Shown here in pieces: positions 50,888 through 59,330 of a stretch of DNA of 63,724 nucleotides. How positions within the stretch are numbered: position 1 is the stretch's first letter; every line of letters starts with the position of its first letter. Position numbers and translations under genes: made by a program. The stretch is from Pseudomonas batumici (GTDB taxonomy: Bacteria; Pseudomonadota; Gammaproteobacteria; Pseudomonadales; Pseudomonadaceae). The notes beneath the pieces were generated by a model. The model was not told where the DNA came from and made no database searches. It was given only the letters and a program-made list of their open reading frames with translations. The stretch is from positions 1 through 63,724 of the forward strand of contig NZ_JXDG01000082.1 in assembly GCF_000820515.1 (NCBI RefSeq). Direction: 5' to 3'.

Positions 50888-51961
50888 ATGGAAGGTGTTT
50901 GCGCAAGTCCCGAGCGCTTGAATGCGCAGCAACGTTCGGCGCTCATTCGTGAAAGGGTCATGGCCCGGGGCGTCGAGTTGCGGCGGCGTTATCCGCTGCT
51001 GAACCATCAGGACGCCCTGGGGGCGGGCATCCTGGCCGTTGCCCTGGCCGGCATGATCGGATCGGCGGCGCTTTATATGGGTGGCTATCTGGCCGGGTGG
51101 GCGTGTTTGTTACTGAATGCTTTTTTTGCCTCGCTGACCCACGAGCTGGAGCACGACCTGATCCACAGTATGTATTTCCGTAAACAAAGGGTGCCGCACA
51201 ACCTGATGTTGGCGCTGGTCTGGCTGGCGCGGCCGAGCACCATCAACCCGTGGATTCGTCGCCATCTGCACCTCAATCATCACAAGGTCTCCGGCACCGA
51301 GGCGGATATGGAAGAGCGCGCCATTACCAATGGCGAGCCCTGGGGGATGGCCCGCCTGCTGATGGTCGGCGACAACCTGATGTCCTCGCTGATCCGCATG
51401 CTGCGAGCCAGGACCTGGGCGCACAGGTTCAACATTCTCAAGCGCACGCTCAAGGTCTATGCACCGCTGGCGTTGCTGCACTGGGGCACGTGGTACCTGT
51501 TCCTCGGGTTTCATGCGGCCAACGGAGTGGCCGGCCTGCTGGGCACGTCCATCGACTGGTCGGCCCATACCCTGGCGGCGATGCAGGTGATCGACATCGC
51601 GGTGGTGGTGATCATCGGGCCGAATGTGCTGCGCACGTTCTGCCTGCATTTCATCAGTTCGAACATGCACTACTACGGGGATATCGAGCCGGGCAACGTG
51701 ATCCAGCAGACCCAGGTGCTCAATCCCTGGTGGCTGTGGCCGCTGCAGGCGTTCTGCTGCAACTTCGGCAGCACCCACGGGATCCATCATTTCGTGGTCA
51801 AGGAGCCGTTCTACATACGCCAGCTGAGCGCGCCGGTGGCGCATCGGGTGATGGCCGAGATGGGTGTGCGCTTCAATGATTTCGGGACGTTCGGGCGGGC
51901 GAACCGGTTTGCCCGGCGGGAGCGGCAGAGCTCACGAGAGGTGAGTACTGCACAAGGCTGA
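50888..51961 (+). CDS. Membrane fatty-acid desaturase/hydroxylase-family protein
   Basis: 357 residues. Di-iron histidine boxes are HELEHDLIH (85-93), HLHLNHH (126-132) and HGIHH (about 297-301). Helices lie at about 43-70, 72-90 and 185-250. It differs clearly from DesA in this window. The boxes fit the fatty-acid desaturase superfamily, which also holds alkane and sterol hydroxylases, so the reaction is uncertain. ATG 50888 has AAGAGG upstream. It is transcribed away from the AraC regulator, a common arrangement for a regulated pair. Confidence 0.8.
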   Translation: MEGVCASPERLNAQQRSALIRERVMARGVELRRRYPLLNHQDALGAGILAVALAGMIGSAALYMGGYLAGWACLLLNAFFASLTHELEHDLIHSMYFRKQRVPHNLMLALVWLARPSTINPWIRRHLHLNHHKVSGTEADMEERAITNGEPWGMARLLMVGDNLMSSLIRMLRARTWAHRFNILKRTLKVYAPLALLHWGTWYLFLGFHAANGVAGLLGTSIDWSAHTLAAMQVIDIAVVVIIGPNVLRTFCLHFISSNMHYYGDIEPGNVIQQTQVLNPWWLWPLQAFCCNFGSTHGIHHFVVKEPFYIRQLSAPVAHRVMAEMGVRFNDFGTFGRANRFARRERQSSREVSTAQG

Positions 51962-51979
51962 GGGTGGCAATACAAAACT

Positions 51980-52064
51980 TGTGGGAGCCGGCTTGCTGGC
52001 GATAGTGGCCGACCAGACGATACAAGGCTCACGGGCCTCATCGCCAGCAAGCCGGCTCCCACGA
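51980..52064. repeat. REPIN-type paired REP element
   Basis: GTGGGAGCCGGCTTGCTGGC and its inverse ending CCGGCTCCCAC, ~40 bases apart, just after the desaturase stop. The rest of the gap to 52262 shows no gene. Confidence 0.85.
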
Positions 52065-52262
52065 ATCGAGGTTTACCTATAAGTAAGTTTTTCGTCGGGC
52101 AAGTTATTCACAATGATGGGGTTCATATAGCCAATCGATTGAGAAATAACCGTTGATGCAGTTGGACAGAACTTTGAAGTCCTACCATTCTGGAAGTCGT
52201 GAGTTTCAGGAGAACCTCACATTCATTGGAAGAGTGTATTAACGGCATAAGGAGAACGCATC

Positions 52263-52586
52263 ATGTCGAGCATCAATGGAACTTATGTAAGCTACAACTC
52301 GGACGCCAAGCTGGTCGTGACCGACGGCAACGACTCGAACGGCTCCTTCGGTGGGCAGCTCACCCAGGCCGGTGTGAACTACAACGTGACCGGGCACTAC
52401 CACTTCCAGAACAGCACCGGCCAGCCTACGATCATCGCCTTCACCGGCTACAATGATGGTCACGGCTATGTCACCTTCGCCGCCTTCTCCCCCGACCACA
52501 ACTACGGGAAACTGAGGGCCAGCGGCTCACGCACCACCTTCGACGGCCAAGTCGTCGGTCTGGGTGGCGAGTTCGTCAAACAGTAA
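52263..52586 (+). CDS. Small all-beta protein, avidin-like by pattern
   Basis: 107 residues, with no Trp or Cys and no signal peptide. Alternating polar/hydrophobic strands (NGTYVSYNSDAKLVVTDG, NGSFGGQL, NYNVTGHYHF, PTIIAFTGYND, GYVTFAAF, TTFDGQVVGL) suggest a small barrel. The order GTY-strand, GSFGG, TG-strand, IAFTGYN, TTFxGQ echoes avidin-family proteins, but the biotin-wall tryptophans are absent, so biotin binding is doubtful. Start ATG 52263 has AAGGAG about 8 bases upstream. It is monocistronic in a locally AT-rich area. The family is not firmly recognised. Confidence 0.45.
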   Translation: MSSINGTYVSYNSDAKLVVTDGNDSNGSFGGQLTQAGVNYNVTGHYHFQNSTGQPTIIAFTGYNDGHGYVTFAAFSPDHNYGKLRASGSRTTFDGQVVGLGGEFVKQ

Positions 52587-52996
52587 TAAAGGCAACACAA
52601 CCATACTGCCAGGCCAACAATCGAATGAGTGGACGCTTCCGCTCATTCGCTTGAAGTTCTGGTGGTATGTTTTGTTGTTCTTGCTAGTCATGAAAGTGCA
52701 TTATTCCTGTTTAATTTTTTCATCTTCCTGTCATCCGGATCGCCTTCCTTGTTTCTTGATTATCCGCACTGTTATCGATGTGGCGACAGCCTCTGCTTTA
52801 CAGAGGGAACACATCATCAGGTGATTGGCATCTCCATTCCAATCTCAACAAGGACGAGATCAAGACCCGCGGCACAAGGCGGTGATCGGCCTTATATTCA
52901 TTTTTAGTCTTAATAAATAGCTTCTTATTCCTTAACGGATATAAATCTCCTCCCTATACTCGCTCGGGAACGCAAACGCTGGAGGAGGTGTACCCC
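52587..52996. other. AT-rich gap with one long hairpin
   Basis: A hairpin CGAATGAGTGGA/TCCGCTCATTCG (52622-52649, one G-T pair) lies shortly after the barrel-protein gene but lacks a T-run. The next ~300 bases are much richer in A and T than the surroundings. Open frames here have no ribosome site and no protein-like composition. The promoter of the hydrolase gene should lie near 52920-52970. No gene is seen. Confidence 0.55.
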
Positions 52997-53578
52997 ATGC
53001 GCAACGAGTCGATTCGCTATCTGATCGTGCCGGGCTGGCAAGGATCGCCAGAAGATCATTGGCAAACCCACTGGCAGAACAGCCTGCCCAACAGCGCGCG
53101 GGTGGAACAGGCCGACTGGCTGACGCCGCGCCGCGAAGACTGGGTGGCGGCCCTGGCCGAAGCCATTGCCGCGGACGACACGCCGGTGATCCTGATCGCC
53201 CACAGCCTGGGTTGCATCACCGTGGCCCACTGGGCGCAAACCGCGCCGCTGCACCTGCTGCGCCAGGTCCAGGGTGCGTTGCTGGTGGCCCCGGCCGATG
53301 TCGAGCGCCCCGCCTGCGCCCCCGCCTTGCGTAATTTTGCACCGATTCCGACTGACCTGTTGCCGTTCCCCAGCCAGATCGTCGCCTCCGACAACGACGC
53401 CGCCATCAGCGCCCCGCGAACCCTGGAACTGGCCCGCGACTGGGGCGCGCAAGCCAGCATTCTCAGCGGCGCCGGGCATATCAATGTGAAGTCCGGCCAC
53501 CAGCGCTGGGAACAGGGCTTTGCCTACCTGTACCGCCTGCAAACCCGGATGGAACAGCATTCCCTGCGGCGCGCCTGA
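52997..53578 (+). CDS. RBBP9/YdeN-family serine hydrolase
   Basis: 193 residues, alpha/beta hydrolase. The start RYLIVPGWQGSPEDHWQTHW is the RBBP9 hallmark. The nucleophile is Ser70 in IAHSLGC; Asp in ASDNDAAIS and His in GAGHINVKSGH complete a triad. Start ATG 52997 follows GGAGGAGG by 8 bases. It lies 58 bases before a sigma-54-type activator, and the pair precedes a MetQ-like gene, a layout linked in pseudomonads to sulfur starvation. The substrate is unknown. Confidence 0.88.
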   Translation: MRNESIRYLIVPGWQGSPEDHWQTHWQNSLPNSARVEQADWLTPRREDWVAALAEAIAADDTPVILIAHSLGCITVAHWAQTAPLHLLRQVQGALLVAPADVERPACAPALRNFAPIPTDLLPFPSQIVASDNDAAISAPRTLELARDWGAQASILSGAGHINVKSGHQRWEQGFAYLYRLQTRMEQHSLRRA

Positions 53579-53636
53579 ATTTTTTCCTTTGCTTGAACGC
53601 CCCCCGCCGGTTGGCGGTCTGGGGCGGGAGTCTGCC

Positions 53637-54545
53637 ATGAGCCTGCATGAAACCTTCGGTCAGCCATTGCTGACCTTTCCCGATTCGGAAAAGAGCCCGC
53701 TGAGCATTCGCGCCAAGGCGCTGGTGTTCGTCGATCCGCGTTCGCGGCAACTGCGTGAAGAACTCGAAGCGCTGGCACCCAAGGCGCTGCCGGTATTGAT
53801 CCGTGGCGAAACCGGGACCGGCAAGGAATTGCTCGCCCGGCATATCCACCGCGCCAGTGACCGTACCGGGCTGTTCGTTTCGGTCAACTGCGGCGCGATC
53901 AGCCCGACCTACGCCGACGCCGAGCTGTTCGGTTATGCAGCGGGGGCCTACAGCGGCTCGGCCAGCAGCCGCGCCGGCTGGTTCGGCTCGGCCAACGGCG
54001 GCACCTTGTACCTGGACGAGATTGGCGACCTGCCGCTGCCGATCCAGGTGAAATTGCTCGCCGCGCTGGAGAATCACGAAGTCACCCGGGTTGGCGCCTT
54101 GCAACCCAGCCCGGTGGATGTGCGCCTGGTGGCAGCCACCAGCATCGATCTGGCCCAGGCGGTGGCGGTGGGGAAATTCCATGAGCGCCTGTATCACTAC
54201 CTCAGCGAAGGCCGGCTGGAGTTGCCGGCGTTGCGCGAGCGGGTCGGCGACATCCTGTCCCTGGCCGAGTATTTCCTCGGCATCTACAGCCAGCGCCTGA
54301 GCCTGCCGGTGCCGCTGATCAGCGACAGCGCGCAGCGTGCCCTGGAGCGGCATACCTGGCCGGGCAACACCCGGGAGCTGGAGAACGTCATTCACTTCGC
54401 GCTGCTGGTCAGCAGCGGCGACGAGATTCTGCCGGAGCATCTGAACCTGCCGACGCCGCTGGCCCTGATCGAGCAATTTATCGGCGGCAGCTCCGCCGAA
54501 GAACTGGCGGCTCTCAAGCGCCTGCTGGAGCAAACCGGCAACTGA
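53637..54545 (+). CDS. Truncated sigma-54-dependent activator (SfnR-like AAA+ core only)
   Basis: 302 residues. There is no sensory domain; the AAA+ core starts almost at once. Walker A GETGTGKE is at 57-64 and Walker B is in GGTLYLDEIG near 125; WPGNTRELENVIHFALL closes the domain. The sigma-54 contact loop, normally GAFTGA, reads GAYSGS (103-108). The chain ends LKRLLEQTGN about 28 residues later, without a Fis-type DNA-binding helix-turn-helix. It resembles SfnR-type regulators of sulfone/sulfur use. Its ability to bind DNA or activate sigma-54 is questionable. Confidence 0.85.
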   Translation: MSLHETFGQPLLTFPDSEKSPLSIRAKALVFVDPRSRQLREELEALAPKALPVLIRGETGTGKELLARHIHRASDRTGLFVSVNCGAISPTYADAELFGYAAGAYSGSASSRAGWFGSANGGTLYLDEIGDLPLPIQVKLLAALENHEVTRVGALQPSPVDVRLVAATSIDLAQAVAVGKFHERLYHYLSEGRLELPALRERVGDILSLAEYFLGIYSQRLSLPVPLISDSAQRALERHTWPGNTRELENVIHFALLVSSGDEILPEHLNLPTPLALIEQFIGGSSAEELAALKRLLEQTGN

Positions 54546-54554
54546 GCAAATTTT

Positions 54555-54653
54555 GTAGGAGCCAGCTTGCTGGCGATGAACGTCGCCACACCGCAATCAG
54601 TCTGATGCCCCGCGTTATCGCTGACGACCATCGCCAGCAAGCTGGCTCCTACA
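54555..54653. repeat. REPIN-type paired REP element
   Basis: TGTAGGAGCCAGCTTGCTGG and its exact inverse ending CTGGCTCCTACA, ~50 bases apart, right after the activator gene. Confidence 0.87.
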
Positions 54654-54680
54654 GGAGATCGTGCAGGGCAGGGAACATGA

Positions 54681-54750
54681 ACAAAATGGAATATGAAGAT
54701 GAATAAAAGATATTGTTCTGGAATAAAAAATATCGGTATCTTCTGCTCCA
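54681..54750 (+). promoter_or_regulatory. AT-rich regulatory island before the MetQ-like gene
   Basis: A run of A/T-rich DNA (ATGAATAAAAGATATTG and GGAATAAAAAATATCGG) like the one before oscA. By analogy it may hold CysB sites. Inference only. Confidence 0.4.
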
Positions 54751-54830
54751 TGCCGGCGATATCACTTTACTGGCACCTCCCTCTCAAGGCTGTCGTCGAT
54801 GACGACCGTGATTTTCGATAAGGACACTGC

Positions 54831-55613
54831 ATGAAAAAGGTTCTGTTGTTTACCGCATTGGCGGCCGCGCTGACCGCAAGCCTGGCCCAGGCCGGCGAGA
54901 AACTGGTGGTGGCCGCGACGCCGATCCCGCACGCCGAGATCCTCGAGCTGATCAAGCCGACCCTGGCCAAGGAAGGCGTGGACCTGGAGATCAAGGTCTT
55001 CACCGACTACGTGCAGCCGAACACCCAGGTGGCCGAGAAACACCTGGACGCCAACTATTTCCAGACCAAGCCGTACCTGGATGGCTTCAATAAAGGCAAG
55101 GGCACCAACCTGGTCACCGTGATCGGCGTGCACGTCGAACCTTTCGGTGGTTACTCGAAGAAAGTCAAAAGCCTGGCTGAGCTGAAAGACGGCGCCACCG
55201 TGGCGATTCCGAACGAAGGCAGCAACAGCGGCCGTGCGCTGCTGCTCCTGCAGAAAGCCGGTCTGATCACCCTGAAAGACCCGACCAACGCGTTGTCGAC
55301 GCCGAAAGACATCGTCAAGAACGACAAGCACCTGAAGTTCAAGGAGCTGGAATCGGCCCTGCTGCCACGGGTTCTGGACCAGGTCGACCTGGACCTGATC
55401 AACACCAACTACGCGCTGGAAGCTGGCCTGAACCCGGCCAAGGACGCGCTGTTGATCGAGGGTGCCGATTCGCCTTACGTGAACTTCCTGGTGGCCCGTC
55501 CGGACAACAAGGACAACGCCGCGGTGCAGAAACTGGCCAAGGCCCTGACCAGCCCGGAAGTGAAAGCCTTCATCGCCGAGAAGTACAAAGGCGCGGTATT
55601 GCCGGCGTTCTGA
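54831..55613 (+). CDS. MetQ/NlpA-family substrate-binding protein
   Basis: 260 residues. A type I signal peptide (cut near LAQA-GEK) replaces the usual lipobox. Family marks are VVAATPIPHAEILELIKPTL, FTDYVQPNTQVAEKHLDANY, VAIPNEGSNSGRALLLLQKAG and INTNYALEAGLNPAKDAL. Relatives bind D/L-methionine or related sulfur compounds for a MetNI importer. No MetN or MetI gene follows in the window, so it must use a permease encoded elsewhere. Start ATG 54831 follows AAGGACACTGC. A strong terminator follows. Confidence 0.9.
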   Translation: MKKVLLFTALAAALTASLAQAGEKLVVAATPIPHAEILELIKPTLAKEGVDLEIKVFTDYVQPNTQVAEKHLDANYFQTKPYLDGFNKGKGTNLVTVIGVHVEPFGGYSKKVKSLAELKDGATVAIPNEGSNSGRALLLLQKAGLITLKDPTNALSTPKDIVKNDKHLKFKELESALLPRVLDQVDLDLINTNYALEAGLNPAKDALLIEGADSPYVNFLVARPDNKDNAAVQKLAKALTSPEVKAFIAEKYKGAVLPAF

Positions 55614-55629
55614 TGCGCGAGTAAGCCCT

Positions 55630-55749
55630 TCAAGGTTTGAACGCCGACGCGCGACCCGCGTCGGCGTTTTTCATTGCCCGATGCAACGCCACCAGCAGTT
55701 TCACAATGTCCTGGGGATCGAGCTTTTCCGGCGGATTTTCCTGGGCCAT
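55630..55749 (-). CDS. Possible 39-residue protein
   Basis: The frame MAQENPPEKLDPQDIVKLLV then ALHRAMKNADAGRASAFKP looks protein-like in its first 28 residues. Its last codons run through the terminator hairpin at 55642-55671, and the ribosome site (GGAAAGC) is weak. A frame extension upstream to 55863 exists. Family not recognised; it may be a small Pseudomonas protein or chance. Confidence 0.35.
   Translation of the reverse strand: MAQENPPEKLDPQDIVKLLVALHRAMKNADAGRASAFKP
55642..55671 (+). terminator. Intrinsic terminator of the MetQ-like gene
   Basis: Stem CGCCGACGCG/CGCGTCGGCG with a short loop followed by TTTTTC, 28 bases after the stop. Confidence 0.92.
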
Positions 55750-55905
55750 AGGTGCTTTCCTTGTAATGGGGTGGCCATCGAATCCGGCCATGGGCGTCCG
55801 TACCTGGAGCCCCCCTCGGGTCAAAAAGATCCATGCTGCAACCCGATCAAAGTAGCCGCCCATCCCCCATCCGGCAATTCCCGGTGGTCAGGTTCCTGGC
55901 GGGGA

Positions 55906-56943
55906 TTATTCCGCCGTCGAGGGCTTCTCCCACAGGTTGATCCCGCCTTCCTGGGCGAAGTGGTCGATTTGGGCCAGTTCTTCCTGGGTGAAACTCAGGT
56001 TCTTCAGCGCCCCGACGTTCTCGATGATCTGCTCCGGCCGGCTCGCACCGATCAGCGCCGAGGTCACCCGTGGGTCGCGCAAGGTCCAGGCCAGCGCCAG
56101 TTGCGCCAGACTCTGGCCACGACGCTGGGCGATCTCATTCAACGCCCGCACATGGGCGATGTTGGTTTCGGACAAGTGCGACGCCTGCAACGAATCGCCG
56201 CCCGGACGATTGACCCGCGCATCCTTGGGGATGCCATTGAGGTATTTGTCGGTCAGCAGGCCCTGGGCCAACGGAGTAAAGGCGATCACCCCGGTACCCA
56301 GCTCGTCGACGGTGTCCAGCAGGTCCTTTTCCACCCAGCGATTGAGCAGGTTGTAGGCTGGTTGGTGAATCAGCAGCGGGACTTTCCATTCTTGCAGCAA
56401 CGCCGCCATCTCGCGGGTTTTCACCCCGGAATACGACGAGATGCCGATATACAGCGCCTTGCCCTGTTGCACGGCGGTGGCCAGGGCGCCGGCGGTTTCT
56501 TCCAGCGGGGTGTCCGGGTCGAAGCGGTGCGAATAGAAGATATCCACATAGTCCAGGCCCAGGCGTTGCAGGCTCTGGTCGAGGCTGGCGAGCACGTATT
56601 TGCGCGAGCCGCCGCCCTGGCCGTAAGGGCCGGGCCACATGTCCCAGCCGGCCTTGCTGGAGATGATCAGCTCATCGCGATACGGCTTGAAGTCTTCGCG
56701 CAGCAGGCGCCCGAAGTTGATCTCGGCGCTGCCGTAGGGCGGGCCATAGTTGTTCGCCAGGTCGAAGTGGTTGATGCCCAGGTCGAAGGCGGTGCGCAGC
56801 AGGGCGCGCTGGGTGTCGATCGGCGTGCTGTCGCCGAAGTTGTGCCACAGGCCCAGGGACAGCGCCGGCAGCACCAGCCCGCTGCGTCCCACGCGGCGGT
56901 AGGGAATGGAGTCGTAGCGGTTTTCGGCAGCTTGGTAAGTCAT
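55906..56943 (-). CDS. Aldo-keto reductase, YghZ/glyceraldehyde-3-phosphate reductase type
   Basis: 345 residues. AKR marks: RRVGRSGLVLPALSLGLWHN, the catalytic tetrad in FDLANNYGPPYG (Asp, Tyr), SSKAGWDMWPGP (Lys) and FYSHRFD (His), and the NADPH site LIGASRPEQIIENV. The long insert GPYGQGGGSRKYVLASL is typical of the YghZ (L-glyceraldehyde 3-phosphate reductase) branch. Cytoplasmic. It lies 103 bases downstream of the LysR gene on the same strand, with its own start ATG 56943. Confidence 0.9.
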   Translation of the reverse strand: MTYQAAENRYDSIPYRRVGRSGLVLPALSLGLWHNFGDSTPIDTQRALLRTAFDLGINHFDLANNYGPPYGSAEINFGRLLREDFKPYRDELIISSKAGWDMWPGPYGQGGGSRKYVLASLDQSLQRLGLDYVDIFYSHRFDPDTPLEETAGALATAVQQGKALYIGISSYSGVKTREMAALLQEWKVPLLIHQPAYNLLNRWVEKDLLDTVDELGTGVIAFTPLAQGLLTDKYLNGIPKDARVNRPGGDSLQASHLSETNIAHVRALNEIAQRRGQSLAQLALAWTLRDPRVTSALIGASRPEQIIENVGALKNLSFTQEELAQIDHFAQEGGINLWEKPSTAE

Positions 56944-57046
56944 CGAATCCTCTCTCGGTGGGCAGTTTCAGCGAAGTGGTCCAGCATACGCCGAACTCGG
57001 ACCCGCGCCGACAGCGCTTCTATCCGTGGCTGAAACCTTTCATGTT

Positions 57047-57937
57047 CTACATCGCCTTGGCAAAAATCTCGCTGATCCAGTCCACGAATACCCGCACCCT
57101 CGGCGACATATGGCGGTTCTGCGGATAGAGTACCGACACCGGCATCGGCGGTGGTGGGTGGTTCGGCAGGACTTCCTTGAGCAAGCCCTGCGCGATCTGC
57201 TCCGCCACCCGGTAATGCGGCACCTGGATCAGCCCCAGTCCGGAGACGGCCGAGGCGACATAGATCTCGGCGCCGAATACCGACACCCGGCCCGCCAGGG
57301 GCACTTCGAGCAGCTCGCCCGCCTCGCTGAACTCGAACGGGAATACTTTGCCGGTGGCCCTTGAAACGTAGTTGACGCCCTGATGCCGGCTCAGGTCCGC
57401 GAGGCACTGCGGCTCGCCATGTCTGCGCAGGTACGCCGGGCTGGCGCAGGTCGTCTGGCGCAAATTGGCGACCCGGCGACCGACCAGCGAGGAGTCACCG
57501 AGATTGCCTGAACGCAACACGCAATCCACGCCTTCGGCGATCAGGTCGATAAACTGGCTGGCCTCGCTCATCGACACCTCGATATCCGGGTAGCGTTCGA
57601 GAAACTGCGGCAGCGCCGGGATCACGAAATACCTGGCCAGCGCCCCCTGCAAGTCCACCCGCAACCGGCCCTTGGGCGCCACCGAGCGAAACGCCAGCTC
57701 GGCCTCTTCCAGCTCCGCCAGCAACTGCACGCAGCGCGGGTAATAGGCCTCGCCGTCGAGGGTCGGCCGGACGCGGCGGGTGCTGCGCTCCAGCAGCCGG
57801 GTGCCGAGCCAGGCCTCGAACTGATTCAGGGTGTGGGTCAGGGTCGCGCGGGGCAGGTTCAGGTCTTCGGCGGCCAGGGTGAAGCTGCTGCGCTCATAGA
57901 TCCGGACGAATACCTTCATGGCCTTGACCTGGTCCAT
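57047..57937 (-). CDS. LysR-family transcriptional regulator
   Basis: 296 residues. The N-terminal helix-turn-helix reads FTLAAEDLNLPRATLTHTLN, followed by LGTRLLERSTRRVRPTLDGE. The C-terminal effector domain begins near 90 (GRLRVDLQGALARYFVIPAL) in the CrgA-like style. It is divergent from the SDR gene and probably controls it through the inverted repeat at 57960-57988. Start ATG 57937. Confidence 0.92.
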   Translation of the reverse strand: MDQVKAMKVFVRIYERSSFTLAAEDLNLPRATLTHTLNQFEAWLGTRLLERSTRRVRPTLDGEAYYPRCVQLLAELEEAELAFRSVAPKGRLRVDLQGALARYFVIPALPQFLERYPDIEVSMSEASQFIDLIAEGVDCVLRSGNLGDSSLVGRRVANLRQTTCASPAYLRRHGEPQCLADLSRHQGVNYVSRATGKVFPFEFSEAGELLEVPLAGRVSVFGAEIYVASAVSGLGLIQVPHYRVAEQIAQGLLKEVLPNHPPPPMPVSVLYPQNRHMSPRVRVFVDWISEIFAKAM

Positions 57938-57956
57938 GGGCGCTCCGTTGAGGTTG

Positions 57957-57991
57957 ATTGTTGGCGATTATTGAACAGTCAAGCCAACTAT
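57957..57991. promoter_or_regulatory. Candidate LysR operator between divergent genes
   Basis: GTTGGC (57960-57965) and GCCAAC (57983-57988) form an inverted repeat with a 17-base spacer, 20 bases before the LysR start. Symmetry and position suggest a LysR site; unproven. Confidence 0.45.
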
Positions 57992-58062
57992 CGTGCATTT
58001 ATCACCTTGGGTAAACCTGTGAGATTGGCGCCACACCCAACCCACACCCCAGGAGATTCGAC

Positions 58063-58803
58063 ATGACCCACCAGAACCGGAAAGTGGCCATCGTCACCGG
58101 CGCTTCACGCGGCATCGGCGCGGTTATCGCCCGCCAGCTGGCTGCGCAAGGCTTTGCCGTCGCGATCAACTACGCCAGCAGTGCCACCGAGGCTTCGGCG
58201 CTGGTGGTGGAGCTGCGCCAGGCCGGCCACCAGGCCATAGCGATCAAGGCCGATGTCGCCCGTTCCGCCGATGTCGCCCGGCTGTTCGATGAGACCGAGC
58301 AGCAACTGGGCAAGGTCGACGTGCTGGTCAACAACGCCGGCGTGCTCAAGGTCCTGCCCCTGGCCCAGCACAGCGACGAACTGTTCGAGCAGACCTTCGC
58401 CATCAACACCCGCGGCACCTTCAACACCCTGCGCGAAGCCGCTACCCGGCTGAATGACGGCGGCCGCATCGTCAACTTCTCCAGCAGCACCGTGGCCCTG
58501 AACCTGCCCGGCTACGCGGTGTACATCGCCAGCAAGGCGGCGGTGGAATCGCTCACCCAGGTGTTCGCCAAGGAACTGCGCGGTCGGCGGATCACCGTCA
58601 ATGCCGTGGCTCCCGGCCCGGTGGCGACGGACTTGTTCCTGCACGGCAAGAGCGAAGAGCAGATCCAGACCTTCGCCAGGATGCCGCCGCTGGAGCGTCT
58701 CGGCCAGCCGCAAGACATCGCCGACGTGGTGTCCTTCCTGGTGAGCCCGGCCGCCGCCTGGGTCAACGGCCAGGTCCTGCGCGCCAACGGTGGCCTGGTC
58801 TGA
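58063..58803 (+). CDS. Short-chain dehydrogenase/reductase
   Basis: 246 residues, classical SDR. Cofactor motif TGASRGIGAVIA (about 10-21), VDVLVNNAGVLKVLP, catalytic Ser in VNFSSSTVAL and Y-x3-K within YAVYIASKAAVESL, then VNAVAPGPVATDLF. It is an NAD(P)H-dependent oxidoreductase; the substrate cannot be inferred. It is divergent from the LysR gene (125-base gap). ATG 58063 with CAGGAG upstream. Confidence 0.92.
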   Translation: MTHQNRKVAIVTGASRGIGAVIARQLAAQGFAVAINYASSATEASALVVELRQAGHQAIAIKADVARSADVARLFDETEQQLGKVDVLVNNAGVLKVLPLAQHSDELFEQTFAINTRGTFNTLREAATRLNDGGRIVNFSSSTVALNLPGYAVYIASKAAVESLTQVFAKELRGRRITVNAVAPGPVATDLFLHGKSEEQIQTFARMPPLERLGQPQDIADVVSFLVSPAAAWVNGQVLRANGGLV

Positions 58804-58933
58804 CGCCTGGATGTTCCGGTGAGTCGGGCTGGTGGATCTGTTACAGGTCGGCGCCGTTGAGGGGCCGGGTTTCGATCTACAGTGTTAGTGAGGGATGAGA
58901 GGACGTCCGTCAGTCAAGCTTGGCATACCCACC

Positions 58934-59017
58934 TGTGGGAGCCGGCTTGCTGGCGATAGCGGTCCATCGGGTGATGCAAGGCTCCCTGGCCTCATCGCCA
59001 GCAAGCCGGCGCCTACA
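58934..59017. repeat. REPIN-type paired REP element
   Basis: TGTGGGAGCCGGCTTGCTGG and its imperfect inverse ending CCGGCGCCTACA, ~40 bases apart, in the gap after the SDR gene. Confidence 0.85.
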
Positions 59018-59063
59018 AATCGGTATTGGGGCTAACAGACAGCACCGCCCTGGAGGACACACC

Positions 59064-59321
59064 ATGCACACCGCCATCATCCTCGCCATCGGCCTGATCC
59101 TGCTCGGCGGCACGCTGTTCTTCGGCCAGCGCCTGGGCATCGGCCGGCAGATCCTCGGCGTCGGCTTTCTCGGCATGTGGTTGCTGGCGACGATCGTCAA
59201 CGGCGCCATCGGGGTGATCACCGCCCACCAGAGCGTCCTTTCGGAATTGATGACCGGGTTGGCGGTGTTCGGTCTGCCGGCCATCGCCATGGCCTTGTTC
59301 ATGGTGCTGGACAAGGCCTGA
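59064..59321 (+). CDS. Small three-helix membrane protein
   Basis: 85 residues with three hydrophobic helices (about 2-20, 29-52 and 61-82) and almost no soluble part. Start ATG 59064 has TGGAGG about 8 bases upstream; the longer frame runs through a REP element and is rejected. Family not recognised. It converges with the betaine transporter gene (9-base gap). Confidence 0.7.
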   Translation: MHTAIILAIGLILLGGTLFFGQRLGIGRQILGVGFLGMWLLATIVNGAIGVITAHQSVLSELMTGLAVFGLPAIAMALFMVLDKA

Positions 59322-59330
59322 GGCGGCGTC

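Noticed and set aside
52629..52907. 92-residue frame in the AT-rich gap
   Set aside because: No ribosome site, Cys/Phe/Ser-rich translation without protein-like pattern; likely chance in AT-rich DNA.
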